In this document: positions 17,382-27,178 of the stretch, one piece after another | How positions within the stretch are numbered: the stretch's first letter is position 1 | Layout: the number at the start of each line of letters is the position of its first letter | NCBI RefSeq assembly: GCF_013185915.1 | Contig: NZ_JAAZUH010000001.1 | Coordinates: 434,001-498,000, forward strand | Length of the DNA stretch: 64,000 bases | From: Stenotrophomonas bentonitica | GTDB taxonomy: Bacteria; Pseudomonadota; Gammaproteobacteria; Xanthomonadales; Xanthomonadaceae | Direction: 5' to 3' | The notes under the pieces: model-generated | The model's database searches: none | What the model was told of the DNA's origin: nothing | Seen by the model: the letters and a program-made list of their open reading frames with translations, nothing else | Program-made: the position numbers and the translations under genes

Positions 17382-20300
17382 TCACGGTTCCCACCCCAAC
17401 CCCTTCGGCGCACTGGCAAACCCCACCGCCCGCAACGCCTCGGCCACCGCATCGCGACGAACCGGCTGGTCATCGATCAACTCCAGCGTGAACGACACCC
17501 GCCACCCCCGGCGCAACGCAATCGCCAGCGCCTGCGCGGCCGCCGTCAACACGGCATCAGCATCGGCCGCATCCGCATCGATCCAGGTCAACAGTTGCCG
17601 CCCACCCTGCGCCAGGTACATGCGCAGCCGACCGCCGCCGATCACCACGATCGCGCCGGCTCGGCGCACGGGTCGCAACACCGCGCGATGCGCCGGCCAC
17701 GGCAGCACCGGGCCGAACGGATTGGCAGGATCCACCGCCGACAACCCGATCGTCGCGCCCGAACCCTCCGGCACCTGCGCGTCGGCCACCTCGCGCAATG
17801 CATCCACCAATCCACGCTCGGCGAACTGCGCCCCGCCCATGCCCTCGACGAAACGCCCGCGCAACACGCGGCCCGCATCCTCCATGCCGCGATACACCTG
17901 CACCAGCGCGGGGAAGCCGCCGGCAACACCTTCGGCAATGGCGGCGCCACGCGTCACGATGCCATGCCGCTCGAGCAGGCCCTCCGCCAGTGCCACGGCG
18001 CGCACGGTGTCGCTGGTGGCGGGACGCTGCACCAGTGACCAGCGGCCAGCCAGCGTGGCGCCAGACGCCGCATCGCGCAGTCCGCCCTGCATCTCCTCGC
18101 TGCCCGGCGGATGCATCATCGCCCTGCCCCGCGCGTACCGGCCCTGCCGCGCCGTGCTGACCACACGCGGGCGCACCGGACGTGCACCAGAGAGATGGCG
18201 AAGTGGCGTCCAGATGTCGGTGGTGACCAGGCCTGCCCAGACCAGCTCCCAGAGCGCATCGTGCAGGGCATAGGAATCCGCACTCCGGCTGCCCGTCGTG
18301 TCCACCCGGGCAAGTACTGCCGCCAGCAGCTGCCGGGCGAAATACGCGCCGCCATCGGCCAGCACCTGCAGGATCGCAGCCTGCAACGTGGAAGGTTCGA
18401 AGGGCTGAAGAGGTGGCAGCGACTCCGCCGCAAGCTCCTGCGGATGCAACGAGACCAGGCCGTCGTCGTCGCCGAGCTTGCCGTGCCCCGCCCAGACCAC
18501 CGTGCCGCTGGCGAGCAGTCCGTCCAGCATCGACGGCGCATAGTCGGCCACGCGCGCCGGCAGGATCTGGTTCTCCCAGGCAGACGCTGGCAGCGGTACG
18601 CCGGCCAGCAGCTCCACCACGCGCAGCACGCCATCGGCACCCTGCAATGGGCCGTGCGCTGGCACCGCACCCGTGCGGGTAGCCACCGCCGCGTCCGCAA
18701 TCAGTTCCTGGCGCTGCAGCAACAACGCCACGTAAGCCTCGCGCGTTGCCGGTCGCGTGGCCTCGCGCGCCGCCTGCAGCGAACGCAGTCGCAGGCGTTG
18801 GAACACGCCCTCGCCTACCCATTCCCGGCGCGCCAGCGGCACAGGTTCTGCGGAGGCGTCAAGACCGGCACGCTGTGCCGCGCCGAAATGCCCACCCAAC
18901 ACCTTGCCCTGTACCGAAAAGGCGTCCAGCCCCGCATCCGCTACCGCCACGCCCAGGCCCCAGTGCTGGGCAACGTCAGCCGTCGTGAACGGTGCATGCG
19001 TGCGCGCGTAGCGCCCGAGCAGCTCACCGACAGGATCTGCGCTGCCCTGCAGGAATGCAGCAGGCAGTCCTTCGGGCAGCACCACGCCCAGGGCATCGCG
19101 CAGCCGTGCGGCATCTTCCACCGCCGCCCAGCACGAGCGAGTGGCAAGCCGTACCGGGAAGACGCGCTGTTCGCGTTGCAACGCGAGCAGATGGTCGCGG
19201 GCCTTCTCGCCATCGCTCAGGCGCTGGGCTACCGCGTCCTCGCTCATGGGGCCCAGCTCGCGCAGCAGATCCGCGACGCCTTCCTTGCCTGTCGCCTGCC
19301 GATCCGGCGCCAGCCGCTGCAGCTCCAGCCCTACCTGCTCCACCACCGAGGCATCCAGCAGTTCGCCCAGGTCCACCTGGCCGAGCAGGTCGCCAAGCAA
19401 ACCGGTATCCAGCGACAACACCGAGGCGCGGCGCTCGGCCAGCGGCACGTCGGTGCCGTACATGAACTCGGCCACATAGCCAAACAACAGGTTGGCGGCG
19501 AACGGCGACGGCACCTCGGTGGTGACCTCGGCGATCTCCACGCTGCCCTCGGCCAGGCGCTGCATCAACCCGTCAAGCGCATCCAGGTCATACACGTCCT
19601 GCAGGCACTCGCGCGCGGTCTCGATCAGGATCGGGAAGTCCGGGTAACGCTGCGCGATCGCCAGCAGCTCGGCCGAACGCAGGCGTTGCTGCCACAGCGG
19701 CGAGCGGCGACCGGGCTTGGTCCGTGGCAGCAACAGGGCGCGCGCGGCGCACTCACGGAAGCGGGCCGCGAACAGCGCCGAACTGCCGACCGACTGGTTG
19801 ACCTCGCGGCGCAACCGCTCCGGATCGAACAGGAAAAGTTCCGCGCCCGGCAGGCGCCCGGTGGAATCCGGGATGCGCAGGATGATGCCGTCGTCGCTGG
19901 CCACCACCGCCGGATCGATGCCCCAGCGGTCCTGGATGCGCCCGGCCAACGCCAGCGCCCACGGGTCGTGCACGCGGCGCCCATAGGGCGAATGCAGCAT
20001 CACCCGCCAGTCGCCGGACTCGTCGCGGCAGCGCTCCACCACCAGCCGGCGGTCGGTGGGCAGCACGCCGGTGGCCTCGCGCTGCTCGTCCAGCAGCCCC
20101 ACGATGTTGGCGATGGCGTTGGGCTGCAGCCCGCAGCGGCGCAGGTCCTCCAGATGCGCGGGCGCGATCCCGCCCGTTGCCACGTCCGTGTCCATCGCCG
20201 CCAGGAAGGCACCCACCGCTTCGCCCAGCTCGGCCGGACGGCCCACGCCCTCGCCACGCCAGAACGGCAGCCGCGCCGAGCGCCCGGGCGCCGGGGTCAC

Positions 20301-22109
20301 CACCACCTGGTCATGGGTGATCTGTTCGATCCGCCACGACGTTGCACCCAGGGTGATGACGTCGTTGACCCGTGACTCGTGCACCATTTCCTCATCGAGC
20401 TCACCGACCCGACGCGAACCGGCGCGTTCCTCACCTTCCGGCAGCATCACGCTGTACATGCCACGGTCCGGAATGGTGCCGGCGCTGGTCACGGCCAGCA
20501 GCTTCGCGCCGGGCCGCGCGCTCAGTTCACCGCTCTGCCGGTTCCAGACCAGACGCGGGCGAAAGCCGGCGAAGTCGTCGGAGGGGTAGCGCCCGGCCAA
20601 CATGTCCAGGGTCGCGTCGAACGCACTGCGCGGCAGCGTCATATAGGGCGCGGCGCGGCGCACTGTGGCGTACCACTGCTCCACGTCCAGCGTGCCCATC
20701 GAGGCTGCGGCCACGGTCTGCTGGGCCAGCACGTCCAGCGGATTGCGTGGCGGGTCGACCGCCTCGATCTGCCCGGCCAGCATGCGTTGGATCGCCACGG
20801 TTGCGTCGATCAGGTCCCGCCGGGTGCGCGGATACACCAACCCCGTGGACGTGCCACCCACCTGGTGGCTGGCTCGGCCAACACGCTGCAGGGCGCTGGC
20901 GACCGATGGCGGTGCCGCAACCTGGATCACCAGATCGACCAGACCCATGTCGATGCCGAGCTCCAGGCTGGAGGTGGCCACGACGCAGCGCAGGCTGCCG
21001 TCCTTGAGCGACTGCTCGATCTCGCGGCGTTGTTCCTTCGAGACCGAGCCGTGGTGCGAGCGCGCGATCACTTCCGGACTGTCGAGCACGCGCGACACGG
21101 TGCTGCCGGTGAACGAACCGTAATGCTCCGGCACCGCCGTGGGGGGTGGAAGGCCGGCATCGCGTGCGCTGCGCTCGGCATGCAACTCGTTGAGGCGCGC
21201 GGTCAGCTTCTCCGCCACCCCGCGCGAATTGGCAAACACGATGGTCGAGCGGCGCTGCAGCACCTGGTCCAGGATGCTGGCCTCCACATGCGGCCAGATC
21301 GATCCGGCGCGCCCGGGCAGCTCCCGCGCGCCGACCGGCCCCGCCTGCGCAGGCAGGTCGGCCATGTCCTCCACCGGCACCACGATGCGCACGTCCAGCT
21401 GGCGCGGGCTGTCCGGGTCGACCACCGTCACCGGCCGGTCGCCGCCCAGGAACGCCGCAACCCGCTCCACCGGCCGCACCGTGGCAGACAGCCCGATGCG
21501 CTGCGCCGGCACCGGCAGCAGCGCATCCAACCGCTCCAGGCTGAGTGCCAGATGGGTGCCCCGCTTGCTGCCGGCCACCGCGTGGATTTCGTCGACGATC
21601 ACCGTGTCGACCTCGCGCAGCGTCTCGCGCGCCTGCGAGGTCAGCATCAGGAACAGCGATTCCGGCGTGGTGATCAGGATGTCCGGTGGGCGCCGCACCA
21701 TCCGCGCGCGCTCGGCGCTGGGCGTGTCCCCGGTGCGTACCGCCACGGTCAGGGTCACCGGCGGATCGCCCCGGCGTTCGCGCTTGGCATCCACGCCCAG
21801 CAAGGGCACCTGCAGGTTGCGCTGCACATCCGCGCCCAGCGCCTTGATCGGGGAAATGTAAAGAACGCGTGTGCGTCGTGGCGCGGTGTCGTGCAGGCGC
21901 TGGCGGTACAGCTGGTCGATGGCGTGCAGGAACGCGGCCAGGGTCTTGCCCGAGCCGGTGGGTGCAATCACCAGGGTGTGCTGGCGTTGGCCGATGGCCG
22001 CCCACGCCGCCGTTTGCACCGGCGTGGGCGCTGGGAAGGCCGAGGCGAACCAGTCGCGGGTGGCGGGTTCAAACGGAACGAGCGCGTGATGGGAAGGCGA
22101 CTGTCTCAT
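17382..22109 (-). CDS. lhr: Long-form Lhr ATP-dependent helicase
   Basis: 1,575 residues from the ATG at 22109, close to E. coli Lhr (about 1,540). Superfamily 2 motifs: Walker A APTGSGKT (49-56), DEIH in VDEIHAVAGSKRGTHLALSLERL, SATV, and the C-terminal RecA motif with ELGIDMG and QRVGRASHQ. A long C-terminal extension follows the helicase core, as in the long Lhr class. Lhr translocates 3'-5' on single-stranded DNA and unwinds DNA and RNA:DNA hybrids in repair. An upstream in-frame extension is open but runs into the divergent gene's promoter, so I rejected it. A single gene, convergent with mocA and divergent from a small secreted-protein gene. Confidence 0.93.
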   Translation of the reverse strand: MRQSPSHHALVPFEPATRDWFASAFPAPTPVQTAAWAAIGQRQHTLVIAPTGSGKTLAAFLHAIDQLYRQRLHDTAPRRTRVLYISPIKALGADVQRNLQVPLLGVDAKRERRGDPPVTLTVAVRTGDTPSAERARMVRRPPDILITTPESLFLMLTSQARETLREVDTVIVDEIHAVAGSKRGTHLALSLERLDALLPVPAQRIGLSATVRPVERVAAFLGGDRPVTVVDPDSPRQLDVRIVVPVEDMADLPAQAGPVGARELPGRAGSIWPHVEASILDQVLQRRSTIVFANSRGVAEKLTARLNELHAERSARDAGLPPPTAVPEHYGSFTGSTVSRVLDSPEVIARSHHGSVSKEQRREIEQSLKDGSLRCVVATSSLELGIDMGLVDLVIQVAAPPSVASALQRVGRASHQVGGTSTGLVYPRTRRDLIDATVAIQRMLAGQIEAVDPPRNPLDVLAQQTVAAASMGTLDVEQWYATVRRAAPYMTLPRSAFDATLDMLAGRYPSDDFAGFRPRLVWNRQSGELSARPGAKLLAVTSAGTIPDRGMYSVMLPEGEERAGSRRVGELDEEMVHESRVNDVITLGATSWRIEQITHDQVVVTPAPGRSARLPFWRGEGVGRPAELGEAVGAFLAAMDTDVATGGIAPAHLEDLRRCGLQPNAIANIVGLLDEQREATGVLPTDRRLVVERCRDESGDWRVMLHSPYGRRVHDPWALALAGRIQDRWGIDPAVVASDDGIILRIPDSTGRLPGAELFLFDPERLRREVNQSVGSSALFAARFRECAARALLLPRTKPGRRSPLWQQRLRSAELLAIAQRYPDFPILIETARECLQDVYDLDALDGLMQRLAEGSVEIAEVTTEVPSPFAANLLFGYVAEFMYGTDVPLAERRASVLSLDTGLLGDLLGQVDLGELLDASVVEQVGLELQRLAPDRQATGKEGVADLLRELGPMSEDAVAQRLSDGEKARDHLLALQREQRVFPVRLATRSCWAAVEDAARLRDALGVVLPEGLPAAFLQGSADPVGELLGRYARTHAPFTTADVAQHWGLGVAVADAGLDAFSVQGKVLGGHFGAAQRAGLDASAEPVPLARREWVGEGVFQRLRLRSLQAAREATRPATREAYVALLLQRQELIADAAVATRTGAVPAHGPLQGADGVLRVVELLAGVPLPASAWENQILPARVADYAPSMLDGLLASGTVVWAGHGKLGDDDGLVSLHPQELAAESLPPLQPFEPSTLQAAILQVLADGGAYFARQLLAAVLARVDTTGSRSADSYALHDALWELVWAGLVTTDIWTPLRHLSGARPVRPRVVSTARQGRYARGRAMMHPPGSEEMQGGLRDAASGATLAGRWSLVQRPATSDTVRAVALAEGLLERHGIVTRGAAIAEGVAGGFPALVQVYRGMEDAGRVLRGRFVEGMGGAQFAERGLVDALREVADAQVPEGSGATIGLSAVDPANPFGPVLPWPAHRAVLRPVRRAGAIVVIGGGRLRMYLAQGGRQLLTWIDADAADADAVLTAAAQALAIALRRGWRVSFTLELIDDQPVRRDAVAEALRAVGFASAPKGLGWEP

Positions 22110-22180
22110 TGACGTCCAGATTACCCGCAGGGGCGTAGAAATACCGATCACAACCCGCTGTTTCCTCACCGGCCACCGCC

Positions 22181-22627
22181 ATGAACCGCCATCCGCATCC
22201 CGCCCTGAAAGCCGCCCTCTCCCTCGGTCTGTGCGTACTGTTTGCGGGCAGCTCAACGGCCATGGCGCAGTTCGCACCCATGCTCACCCCGCGTGCCACC
22301 GATATGCCGCGCCCCAAGGCCGCCAACAGCTGGCGCCTGGCGATCCATGACGCCGCCGAATCGAACGGCACCGTGAGCTTCCGCATCTGGCTGCAGGAAG
22401 AGTCGCCGATGCACATCGACGTGCCGATCAGCGAAGGCGACTCGGAGACGCTGATCGCCAACGCCGCCCGCGCCGCCATCAGTGCGCGACTGGGCGACCG
22501 CTACAAGGTCATGGTCGAGAACGGCGACGTAGTCGTCATAGAAGCCCAACTCGGCTCCCCCGACTTCACCGTAGAACTCCTGCGCGACACCGCCAGAGAC
22601 GTACAGGTAGCCGTAGCCAAAAACTAA
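22181..22627 (+). CDS. Small exported protein of unknown function
   Basis: 148 residues with a clear signal peptide (positively charged start, hydrophobic 12-25, cleavage near SSTAMAQ at about 26-31). The mature part is mixed alpha/beta, no cysteines, ending in Lys-Asn. Family not recognised. It diverges from lhr with 71 bases between the starts and is followed 15 bases on by a REP hairpin that probably ends its transcript. Confidence 0.7.
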   Translation: MNRHPHPALKAALSLGLCVLFAGSSTAMAQFAPMLTPRATDMPRPKAANSWRLAIHDAAESNGTVSFRIWLQEESPMHIDVPISEGDSETLIANAARAAISARLGDRYKVMVENGDVVVIEAQLGSPDFTVELLRDTARDVQVAVAKN

Positions 22628-22642
22628 AAAACACGAAGCCGC

Positions 22643-22664
22643 GTAGCGACACGCCGCGCGTGTC
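22643..22664 (+). repeat. REP element downstream of the exported-protein gene
   Basis: GTAG (22643-22646), stem GACACGC / GCGTGTC, 3-nt loop. Same subtype as the copy inside mocA (17050). Confidence 0.78.
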
Positions 22665-22715
22665 CCACGGAACCTCTGGGCTATTCTTGAACACCACCCC
22701 GCCCAAGCCCCCCGA

Positions 22716-23669
22716 ATGCGCACCCTCTACCCACCCATCACCCCCTACCGCGAACACACCCTCGCGGTAGACGCGCTCCACACCCTCCACGTCGAAGAAT
22801 GCGGCACCCCCACCGGCATCCCGGTCGTGTTCCTCCACGGCGGCCCCGGCGCAGGCATTTCCCCCACCCACCGCCGCTTCTTCGACCCATCGCGCTACCG
22901 CATCGTCCTGATCGACCAGCGCGGCAGCGGCCGCTCCACGCCGTGCGGCGAACTGCGCGACAACACCACCGCACACCTGGTCGCCGATATCGAAAAAGTG
23001 CGCGAGCATCTCGGCATCGACCGCTGGCTGGTCTTCGGCGGCTCGTGGGGCTCCACCCTCGCCCTCGCCTACGCGCAGGCCCACCCCGACCGCGCCACCG
23101 GCCTGATCGTGCGCGGCGTTTACCTCGGCCGTGCCGAAGAGAACCGCTGGTTCGCGGAAGCCGACGGCGGCGCCCGCTGGATCTTCCCGGAACGCTGGGC
23201 GCGCTATGCCGCGCATCTGCCCGAAGATGAGCACGGCGACATGATCGAAGCCTACTGGAAGCGGCTGGACAGCGACGACGAAGCGACCCGCATCGCCGCC
23301 GCGCAGGCCTGGCTAGGCTGGGAAGACTTCGCGGCCACGCTGGAGCACGACGTCAACGCCGTCTCCGATGCAGACCCGCTCGATACCCTGGCCAAGGCGC
23401 GCATCGAAGCACACTACTTCCGCCACAACGCGTTCCTGCCGCACGGCCAGCTGCTGCACGACATCGACCGCATCCGCCATCTGCCCGGGGTGATCGTGCA
23501 GGGCCGCTACGACATCATCTGCCCGCCACGCAGTGCCTGGGACCTGTCCCAGGCGTGGCCGGAAGCACGCCTGGAGATGGTGCTGTCCGGCCATGGCGCC
23601 ACCGAACCCAACACGGTGGACGCGCTGGTGCGCGCCACCGATGCCTTCGCCGATCAGGCAGCGGCGTAA
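22716..23669 (+). CDS. pip: Prolyl iminopeptidase
   Basis: 317 residues of the alpha/beta hydrolase fold, peptidase family S33. The oxyanion motif HGGPGAG is at 41-47, the nucleophile Ser110 sits in GGSWGS, the Asp in GRYDIICP (near residue 265) and the His in SGHGATEP (near 295). It removes N-terminal proline from peptides in the cytoplasm. Length is normal for the family. Its 3' end overlaps the convergent OYE gene by 16 bases. Confidence 0.94.
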   Translation: MRTLYPPITPYREHTLAVDALHTLHVEECGTPTGIPVVFLHGGPGAGISPTHRRFFDPSRYRIVLIDQRGSGRSTPCGELRDNTTAHLVADIEKVREHLGIDRWLVFGGSWGSTLALAYAQAHPDRATGLIVRGVYLGRAEENRWFAEADGGARWIFPERWARYAAHLPEDEHGDMIEAYWKRLDSDDEATRIAAAQAWLGWEDFAATLEHDVNAVSDADPLDTLAKARIEAHYFRHNAFLPHGQLLHDIDRIRHLPGVIVQGRYDIICPPRSAWDLSQAWPEARLEMVLSGHGATEPNTVDALVRATDAFADQAAA

Positions 23670-24787
23670 CTGGGGTAATCGATGTAACCTTCCGCGCCGC
23701 CACCGTAGAAGGTGGTGCGGTCGGCGCTCGCCAGCGGCCACCCGTTCTGCAGCCGGGCGACCAGGTCCGGATTGCTGATGAAGGGCGCACCGAATGCGGC
23801 CAGGTCGATCAGGCCCGCATCGATCAGCTGTTCGGCGCGGGCACGGTCCAGCCCGCCAGCCAGGATCAGCGCGGTGTTCGGGAGGTTGCCGCGGATCGTG
23901 CGCAGCAATGCCTGGAAGCCCGTTTCGGCACCTGCGGCCATGACCTTCTCACCCATCTGGTAACCGGACTGGTCCATCAGGTGCACATAGGCCAGCCCGC
24001 GCTTGCCGATCTCTTCGGTCAACGCGCCGTAGGTGCTGTCGATCGCGTCGTGCAGCGGCATGTCGAACAGCTGCCCGTACGGCGACAGACGAATGCCGGT
24101 GCGCGCCGCGCCGATGCGCGCCACCACTGCGTCGATCACCTCCAGGGTGAAGCGCAAGCGGTTGTCCATGGTGTCGGCGGCGTATTGGTCGGTGCGGTCG
24201 TTGACCAGCGGATTCATGAACTGCTCGAACAGATAGCCGTTGGCGCCGTGGATTTCCACGCCGTCGAAGCCGGCCTCGATGGCATTGGCCGCGGCCTGCG
24301 CGAATTCGCCGACGATGCGTGAGATCTCGTCCGCTGCGAGCTGGCGCGGCGCCGGCGGTGCAACCAACGCAGGCGTGCCGCTGTCGTCGTAGCCAAAGGC
24401 CTGTGCGCCCATCGGCTGCTTCGAGCTGGCGCTCACCGGCAGGCGCCCTTCGGCCTGGATCGTCGGGTGCGAAACGCGGCCGACGTGCCACAGCTGGGCC
24501 ACGATCTTTCCACCCACCGCATGCACGGAGTTGGTGGTCAGGCGCCAGCCCTCGATCTGCTCGGGCCGGAAGATGCCCGGGTTGAACAGGTAACCCTGCC
24601 CTTCCTGCGAGATCGGCGTGCCCTCGCTGACGATCAGGCCGGCCGTGGCGCGCTGGGCGTAGTACAGCGCGATGCGCTCGTCGGCGATGTCATTGGGCGC
24701 GCGGGCGCGGGTCAGCGGCGCCATCACCACGCGGTTGCGCAGCGGCGTGCCGGCCAGGTCGAACGGGGTAAACAGGGAAGCAGTCAT
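23654..24787 (-). CDS. Old yellow enzyme family alkene reductase
   Basis: 377 residues, FMN-dependent TIM barrel. Signatures: APLTRARA (about 23-30), QLWHVGRVS, HGANGYLFEQFMNP with the substrate-binding His/Asn pair, NDRTDQY, RLSPYG, and the FMN phosphate region AGGLDRARAEQLI...FGAPFISNPDLV. It reduces activated alkenes, nitroesters or quinones with NAD(P)H (NemA/XenB-like). Divergent from a LysR regulator, the usual arrangement for regulation by that protein. 3' overlap with pip. Confidence 0.92.
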   Translation of the reverse strand: MTASLFTPFDLAGTPLRNRVVMAPLTRARAPNDIADERIALYYAQRATAGLIVSEGTPISQEGQGYLFNPGIFRPEQIEGWRLTTNSVHAVGGKIVAQLWHVGRVSHPTIQAEGRLPVSASSKQPMGAQAFGYDDSGTPALVAPPAPRQLAADEISRIVGEFAQAAANAIEAGFDGVEIHGANGYLFEQFMNPLVNDRTDQYAADTMDNRLRFTLEVIDAVVARIGAARTGIRLSPYGQLFDMPLHDAIDSTYGALTEEIGKRGLAYVHLMDQSGYQMGEKVMAAGAETGFQALLRTIRGNLPNTALILAGGLDRARAEQLIDAGLIDLAAFGAPFISNPDLVARLQNGWPLASADRTTFYGGGAEGYIDYPSYAAA

Positions 24788-24882
24788 GGCAGGGTTCCTG
24801 GGGAGGGGCCCGACGGTGCGGGCAGGCGACCATGCTAGGTAGATGCTGATGGAGCTACAATCCAGCCAATCGTCAAATCACA

Positions 24883-24899
24883 ATTGCGGAAATCGCAAT
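24883..24899. promoter_or_regulatory. Probable LysR operator between OYE and LysR genes
   Basis: Inverted repeat ATTGCG-GAAAT-CGCAAT (6-bp arms, 5-bp centre) containing a T-N11-A core, in the 127-base gap between the divergent OYE and LysR starts, 16 bases before the LysR ATG. Confidence 0.6.
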
Positions 24900-24914
24900 C
24901 ATGGAGCCCAGCCC

Positions 24915-25847
24915 ATGCAGCTCAAGGCCCTGCGCTACTTCCTGATGGTGGCCAGCAACCGCAGTTTCCTGGCCACCGCCCGTCATTTCCGGGTACCGGC
25001 GTCGTCGGTCTCCCGCTTCATCGCCGGGCTGGAGAAGGACCTGGGCCACCAGCTGTTCTACCGCAGCACCCGCGCGGTGCGGCTGACTGAAGAAGGCGAA
25101 CGTTTCCATCAGCAGGCCCGCGAAGCCATCGACCTGCTGGATGCAGCGGTGGACGACCTGGGCCACAACGAGGGCGCCCTGAGCGGGCGGCTGCGGATCA
25201 ACGCCCCTGAGGCGTTCGGCCGTCTGCACGTGGCCCGCCTGATCGGCGCGCTGCAGGCCGAGCACCCTGCCCTGGATGTCGAACTGCAGCTCACCGATGT
25301 CTTCATCGACCCGGTCCAGGGGGGCGTGGACATCACCGTACGGATCGGGCCGCAGGTCGACTCCGGGTTGATCGGTCGCACAGTGGCCGCGCAACGGCAG
25401 ATCGTCGCGGCCAGCCCGGCTTACCTAGCCGCGCATGGTCTACCGGAAACACCCGCCCACCTGCTGAATCACCGCTGCCTGCTCTACAAGGGCCAGTTCG
25501 GCACCCAGCGTTGGTACTTCCGGCAGGACGCTGACGCCCCGTTCGAAGGCATCAACGTCAGCGGCCCACTGTGCAGCAACAACGCAGAGGTGCTGCTGGA
25601 CGCCGCCATGGAGGGTCGCGGCGTGGTGCTGTTTCCGAGCTGGTTGTATCGGCAAGGCAGCTTTGAACGCACGCAGCTGGTGCCGTTGCTCGGCGCGTGG
25701 GAAGGCTCGGCAAGCGTCGAGAGCTCCTACATCCAGCTGCTGTCCCCCGAGAACAAGCTGCGCTCGCGCAAGGTCCGCGAAGTGACGGCATTCCTGCTGG
25801 ACGGCTTTGGGTCACCCGCGTACTGGGATGAAGCTGCCGATACGTGA
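24915..25847 (+). CDS. LysR-type transcriptional regulator
   Basis: 310 residues from ATG 24915. An upstream in-frame ATG at 24843 would place the operator inside the gene, so I prefer the shorter form, which begins with the usual MQLKALRYFLMVASNRSF helix-turn-helix. The effector domain covers about 90-300 (SGRLRINAPEAFGRLHVARL onward). Probably represses or activates the divergent OYE gene in response to an electrophilic or quinone-like ligand; the ligand is not readable from sequence. Confidence 0.9.
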   Translation: MQLKALRYFLMVASNRSFLATARHFRVPASSVSRFIAGLEKDLGHQLFYRSTRAVRLTEEGERFHQQAREAIDLLDAAVDDLGHNEGALSGRLRINAPEAFGRLHVARLIGALQAEHPALDVELQLTDVFIDPVQGGVDITVRIGPQVDSGLIGRTVAAQRQIVAASPAYLAAHGLPETPAHLLNHRCLLYKGQFGTQRWYFRQDADAPFEGINVSGPLCSNNAEVLLDAAMEGRGVVLFPSWLYRQGSFERTQLVPLLGAWEGSASVESSYIQLLSPENKLRSRKVREVTAFLLDGFGSPAYWDEAADT

Positions 25848-25930
25848 TGCGATACAGACCTCGCGGCAGATCCCACACTCTGCGGGTTTTACTGTGGACC
25901 CGGCTCCGCTCTTGGTGCCACGCTGGCGGC

Positions 25931-27154
25931 GTGGACGCATCCAACGCCCGCCGCCGCGCGTTTGCCTGGCTCGCCTTGCTCCTGGGCTGCCTGCTGCTGG
26001 CCGGGTGCGCCACCCTGCCCCGTAACCCCGTACCGGCCGATCAGATCGCCTGGGCGGCCGTGCCCGGGATGCCCGATGTGCGGGGTTGGGCCGGGCGGCC
26101 GAACCGGGACATGGAGCTGGATTTCGAGCGCTCCATCCGGGATGAGCGGCCGGACGACTTCCCGGTCGGCAGTGATGGGCGCATCCACTATCCGCACCTT
26201 GCGTTGTCGGGTGGCGGCGCGAATGGGGCCTTCGGGGCCGGCTTCCTCAATGGCTGGACCGCAACGGGCACCCGGCCGACGTTCAAGATCGTCACCGGGG
26301 TTTCGACCGGGGCGTTGATGGCGCCTTACGTTTTCCTCGGCCCGGACTACGACGAGGCGCTGCGGCGCTTCTACACCACCACCTCCGACGCGGATGTCTT
26401 CAGCGCCGGCAATCCGCTGATGGCACTGCTGCGGCGCGAGTCCCTTGCAAATACGGCGCCACTGGAAGCTCTCATCGCCCGTGCCATCGATGCGCCGCTG
26501 CTGCGGAAGATCGCCGCCGAGCACCGCACCGGGCGGCGGCTCTACATGGGTACCGCCGACCTCGATTCGCGCCACTTCGTGGTCTGGAACATGGGCCTGA
26601 TCGCGACCCGCGAGACGCCCGAAGCACTCGCGCTGTTCCGCCGGGTGATGCTGGCCTCCGCCTCGATCCCGATCGCGTTCCCGCCGGTGCTGATCGAGGT
26701 CGAGGCCCATGGCAAGCGCTACGACGAGATGCACGTGGACGGCTTCGTCGCCGCCAACATCTTCCTGCATGCCGGCATCATCGACCCGCAGCGGATCTAC
26801 AACCGCGTGTCGCGCGCCCCTGCCACCTACGACACCTACATGATCCACAACGGCCAGTTGGCCGCCGCCTCCGACCCAGCCGAACGCTCCCTGCGAGGCA
26901 TCGCGTTCCGCACCATCGAAGTGGCCGGGCGCGCTGGCATGATCGGCGACCTGTTCCGCGAGTACGCCTACGCCCGGCGGGACCGTGCGCAGTTCGCCTG
27001 GGTCACCATCGACTCCACGTTGGACCTGCCCGAGGCGACCAGCTTCAACCCTGTACAGATGAAGGTGCTCTACGACCTCGGCTACGAACGCGCCCGCGCT
27101 GGCCCCGTGTGGCTGTCCCGCCCCCCGGGAATGACGCCCGGCGACGATCCCTGA
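25931..27154 (+). CDS. Patatin-like phospholipase lipoprotein
   Basis: 407 residues from GTG 25931; the frame is open to 25844 but the added 29 residues precede a well-formed lipoprotein signal (RRR, hydrophobic stretch, lipobox LLAGC near residues 23-27), so the GTG is favoured. Patatin domain: ALSGGGANGAFGAGFLNGW (oxyanion Gly loop), nucleophile Ser in GVSTG, and catalytic Asp in DGFVA. It should be an outer- or inner-membrane-anchored serine hydrolase of lipids. The gene follows the LysR gene closely. Reported relatives contribute to membrane lipid turnover or virulence; the substrate here is unknown. Confidence 0.85.
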   Translation: MDASNARRRAFAWLALLLGCLLLAGCATLPRNPVPADQIAWAAVPGMPDVRGWAGRPNRDMELDFERSIRDERPDDFPVGSDGRIHYPHLALSGGGANGAFGAGFLNGWTATGTRPTFKIVTGVSTGALMAPYVFLGPDYDEALRRFYTTTSDADVFSAGNPLMALLRRESLANTAPLEALIARAIDAPLLRKIAAEHRTGRRLYMGTADLDSRHFVVWNMGLIATRETPEALALFRRVMLASASIPIAFPPVLIEVEAHGKRYDEMHVDGFVAANIFLHAGIIDPQRIYNRVSRAPATYDTYMIHNGQLAAASDPAERSLRGIAFRTIEVAGRAGMIGDLFREYAYARRDRAQFAWVTIDSTLDLPEATSFNPVQMKVLYDLGYERARAGPVWLSRPPGMTPGDDP

Positions 27155-27178
27155 TCGCCAGGCACCTGTGCTTCACGG

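Noticed and set aside
18111..20375. A long plus-strand open frame opposite lhr
   Set aside because: Antisense shadow; lhr motifs on the other strand are unambiguous.
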